Shown here piece by piece: positions 62,623 through 64,000 of a stretch of DNA of 64,000 nucleotides (its first letter is position 1; each line of letters begins with the position of its first letter). Source of the stretch: IGN2 sp964639955. Lineage in GTDB: Bacteria; Bacteroidota; Ignavibacteria; Ignavibacteriales; Ignavibacteriaceae. Made by a program: the position numbers and the translations under genes. The notes beneath the pieces were generated by a model, which worked only from the letters and a program-made list of their open reading frames with translations, ran no database searches and was not told the DNA's origin. The stretch covers positions 11,291 through 75,290 of the forward strand of contig CAZXGJ010000008.1 of NCBI GenBank assembly GCA_964639955.1. Direction: 5' to 3'.

Positions 62623-63729
62623 ATGCCCGGAAAAAAAGAGGTGCGCAGAATTGGTATTTTAACCGGCGGCGGTGACTGCCCCGGCTTAAATGCTGTTATA
62701 CGTGGTGTTACTAAGCCTGCACAGGATTACGGGATGACAGTCTATGGTATCCAGGATGGTTTCGAAGGTTTTGTTGAAGGTAATTCAAGGGAACTAAGAG
62801 ATATTGATGTATCCGGAATTTTGTCGCGCGGCGGTACAATTCTTGGCTCATCGAATAAAGGTGATCCTTTCCATTACCCTGTTGAAAAAGATGGTAAAAT
62901 TGAAATATCAGATAAATCTCAAAATGTATTAAAAAATTATAAAGCATGGGATCTCGATGCTGTTATTGCAATTGGCGGTGATGGAACCATGCACATTTGT
63001 AAGAAGTTGATCGAAATGGGAATAAATGTAATCGGTGTTCCTAAAACAATTGATAACGATCTGGAAGCAACTGATATGACTTTCGGTCACGATTCGGCTG
63101 TCTTCGTGGTTTCTGAAGCATTAGACCGGTTACACACAACAGCCTCATCTCATCATCGTGTTATTGTTGTTGAAGTAATGGGCAGATATGCCGGCTGGAT
63201 TGCTTTGCATGGAGGATTAGCAGGTGGTGCTGACGTCATCCTGATACCGGAAATTCCATTTTCGTGGGAAAGTGTTTATGAAAAAATTCATAAGAGAGAA
63301 TTATTGGGAAAAAGATTCAGCCTGGTTTGTGTTGCCGAAGGGGCAAAACCTTCAGGTGGTAATATTGTAACGAGAGGCACCGATGCTAAACGAACAGATC
63401 CGGTTCAGCTCGGGGGAATTGGAAAAGTTGTTGCCGATAATATTGAAAAAAATACAGGCAGAGAAACACGTGTAACTGTATTAGGTCATCTTCAAAGAGG
63501 CGGAAGTCCGACTCCATACGACAGAATATTAGCTACAAAGTTTGGTGCTTTTGCAATTCAGATGGCATCTGAAAAAAAATTTGGTTGTATGGTTGCTTTA
63601 AAAGGCAGCGAAGTGGTTGATGTTAAAATAGAGGATGCTATTGCAAAACAAAAGTTGGTAAAACCAAATAACCAGGCAATAATTGCAGCAAGAGCTGTTG
63701 GAATTAATTTTGGAGATGAAGAGGAATAA
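62623..63729 (+). CDS. pfkA: ATP-type 6-phosphofructokinase
   Basis: A 368-residue phosphofructokinase. GILTGGGDCPGLNAVIRG (residues 12-29), IGGDGTMHICKKL (about 117) and VPKTIDNDLEATDMTFG (about 139) are visible. Gly in the GGDG position indicates ATP as donor, while Lys in PKTIDND places it in the mixed group III. VMGRYAGWIA and GHLQRGGSPTPYDR are conserved. The other copy (12662-14047) has the GGDD pyrophosphate signature. No separation from rnhC. Confidence 0.93.
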   Translation: MPGKKEVRRIGILTGGGDCPGLNAVIRGVTKPAQDYGMTVYGIQDGFEGFVEGNSRELRDIDVSGILSRGGTILGSSNKGDPFHYPVEKDGKIEISDKSQNVLKNYKAWDLDAVIAIGGDGTMHICKKLIEMGINVIGVPKTIDNDLEATDMTFGHDSAVFVVSEALDRLHTTASSHHRVIVVEVMGRYAGWIALHGGLAGGADVILIPEIPFSWESVYEKIHKRELLGKRFSLVCVAEGAKPSGGNIVTRGTDAKRTDPVQLGGIGKVVADNIEKNTGRETRVTVLGHLQRGGSPTPYDRILATKFGAFAIQMASEKKFGCMVALKGSEVVDVKIEDAIAKQKLVKPNNQAIIAARAVGINFGDEEE

Positions 63730-63759
63730 TATGGTTGTTGTTGATTTTGGAAGTGTCAA

Positions 63760-63784
63760 AGCCTATATTTGGGCTGCTTTTTTT
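63760..63784 (+). terminator. Weak intrinsic terminator after pfkA
   Basis: AGCC (63760-63763) pairs with GGCT (63772-63775) around an AT-rich loop and is followed by GC and seven T. The stem is short, so confidence is modest. Confidence 0.35.
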
Positions 63785-63825
63785 GAAACTTGTTATTTGA
63801 AAATTGTTTATTGGTAATCCACTAT

Positions 63826-63904
63826 AGGGTCGTAGTTCAGCCCGTTCTGCTTTTGCAGAACGAGGTCTCGTCCTGATAAAATCGGGATGGACTTGTTAGA
63901 ACGC
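63826..63904 (+). pseudogene. Broken tRNA-Asp 5' half interrupted in the D-loop
   Basis: AGGGTCGTAGTTCAG (63826-63840) and CTTGTTAGAACGC (63892-63904) match the 5' half of the tRNA-Asp that starts at 63933. A roughly 51-base segment separates them and the 3' half is missing. The acceptor 3' strand and anticodon arm are absent, so it cannot make a tRNA. Confidence 0.75.
63843..63892. repeat. Two small palindromes inside the broken tRNA
   Basis: CGTTCTGC-TTTT-GCAGAACG (63843-63862) and TCCTGAT-AAA-ATCGGGA (63871-63887, one G-U pair) make up nearly all of the segment that interrupts the D-loop. They resemble the small hairpins of 60750-61044 in size and style. Confidence 0.7.
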
Positions 63905-63932
63905 TAAATCACAAAAGAGTTAATAAAAATCT

Positions 63933-64000
63933 GGGGTCGTAGTTCAGCTTGGTTAGAACGCCTGCCTGTCACGCAGGAGGTCGCGAGTTCGAGTCTCGTC
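63933..64000 (+). tRNA. tRNA-Asp (GTC), cut by window end
   Basis: GGGGTCG acceptor strand, D-arm GTTC...GAAC, anticodon arm CCTGC-CTGTCAC-GCAGG with anticodon GTC, variable loop and T-arm GCGAG-TTCGAGT-CTCGT are visible. About nine bases of the 3' acceptor strand lie beyond the window. Confidence 0.95.

Noticed and set aside
1..64000. CRISPR arrays, insertion sequences with transposase, prophage or integrase genes
   Set aside because: No regularly spaced repeats, transposase, integrase or phage structural genes were seen on either strand.

Overview
The window reads as a scaffold from an AT-rich, Gram-negative member of the Bacteroidota/Chlorobi/Ignavibacteriota group, most likely an Ignavibacteria-type bacterium. 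This is inferred from four things: a type IX secretion C-terminal domain with the NYPNPFNPSTKIEF signature, several promoters of the TTTG-N20/21-TAnnTTTG type, weak use of Shine-Dalgarno sites with many GTG/TTG starts, and a full-length fused glycine decarboxylase P protein. A run of exactly 100 N inside gcvP marks an assembly gap.

Layout. 1-4.5 kb: tail of an M48A protease gene, plsC, a four-helix-bundle (IVS-type) gene in A-rich degenerate repeats, kdsB, a PLP deaminase-like gene, a HIT protein and a B12-binding mutase subunit. 4.5-10.2 kb: a large T9SS-secreted FG-GAP protein, small hypothetical genes, a decayed beta-barrel gene tail and a PAS-GAF histidine kinase. 10.4-17 kb: UvrD/PcrA helicase, a predicted PPi-type phosphofructokinase, an AGCS symporter and a clearly decayed NSS symporter. 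17.1-30.7 kb: the accessory heart of the window, a probable synthase-dependent exopolysaccharide locus. It has a response regulator, a KaiC-like ATPase, a TPR/beta-barrel outer-membrane protein, a processive GT2 synthase, a small membrane protein, two tandem paralogous amidotransferase-like/deacetylase-like proteins and a hybrid kinase whose ATP site looks degenerate.

30.8-35.6 kb: lexA with a palindromic operator candidate, an outer-membrane protein, DUF72, dinB, a RelBE-type toxin pair and hinT. 35.6-47.6 kb (minus strand): an NtrC-type sigma-54 activator, acyl-CoA carboxylase, a HepT/MntA pair, a MITE-like element, acyl-CoA dehydrogenase, MeaB, an epimerase, nadD, an unknown GT-A-like gene, prsW and a NatAB ABC exporter. 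48.1-55.7 kb: the classical DUF177-rpmF-plsX-fabH-fabD-(DUF3109)-fabG-acpP-fabF-rnc lipid operon. 55.8-64 kb: gcvP, a BamA/TamA-like protein, rsmE, a hairpin-rich spacer holding a duplicated rsmE 3' end, rnhC, an ATP-type pfkA, a broken tRNA-Asp copy containing nested palindromes, and a tRNA-Asp cut by the window end.

How the genes fit together. Propionate/branched-chain acyl-CoA metabolism is represented by scattered parts (B12 subunit, MeaB, carboxylase beta, acyl-CoA dehydrogenase). Envelope biogenesis is represented by plsC, kdsB, the fab operon and the BamA-like protein. The candidate for a little-described system is the 17.8-30.7 kb polysaccharide locus. It combines a PelB/PgaA-like exporter and a PgaC/BcsA-like synthase with an unusual RecA-family regulator and two deacetylase-like paralogues.
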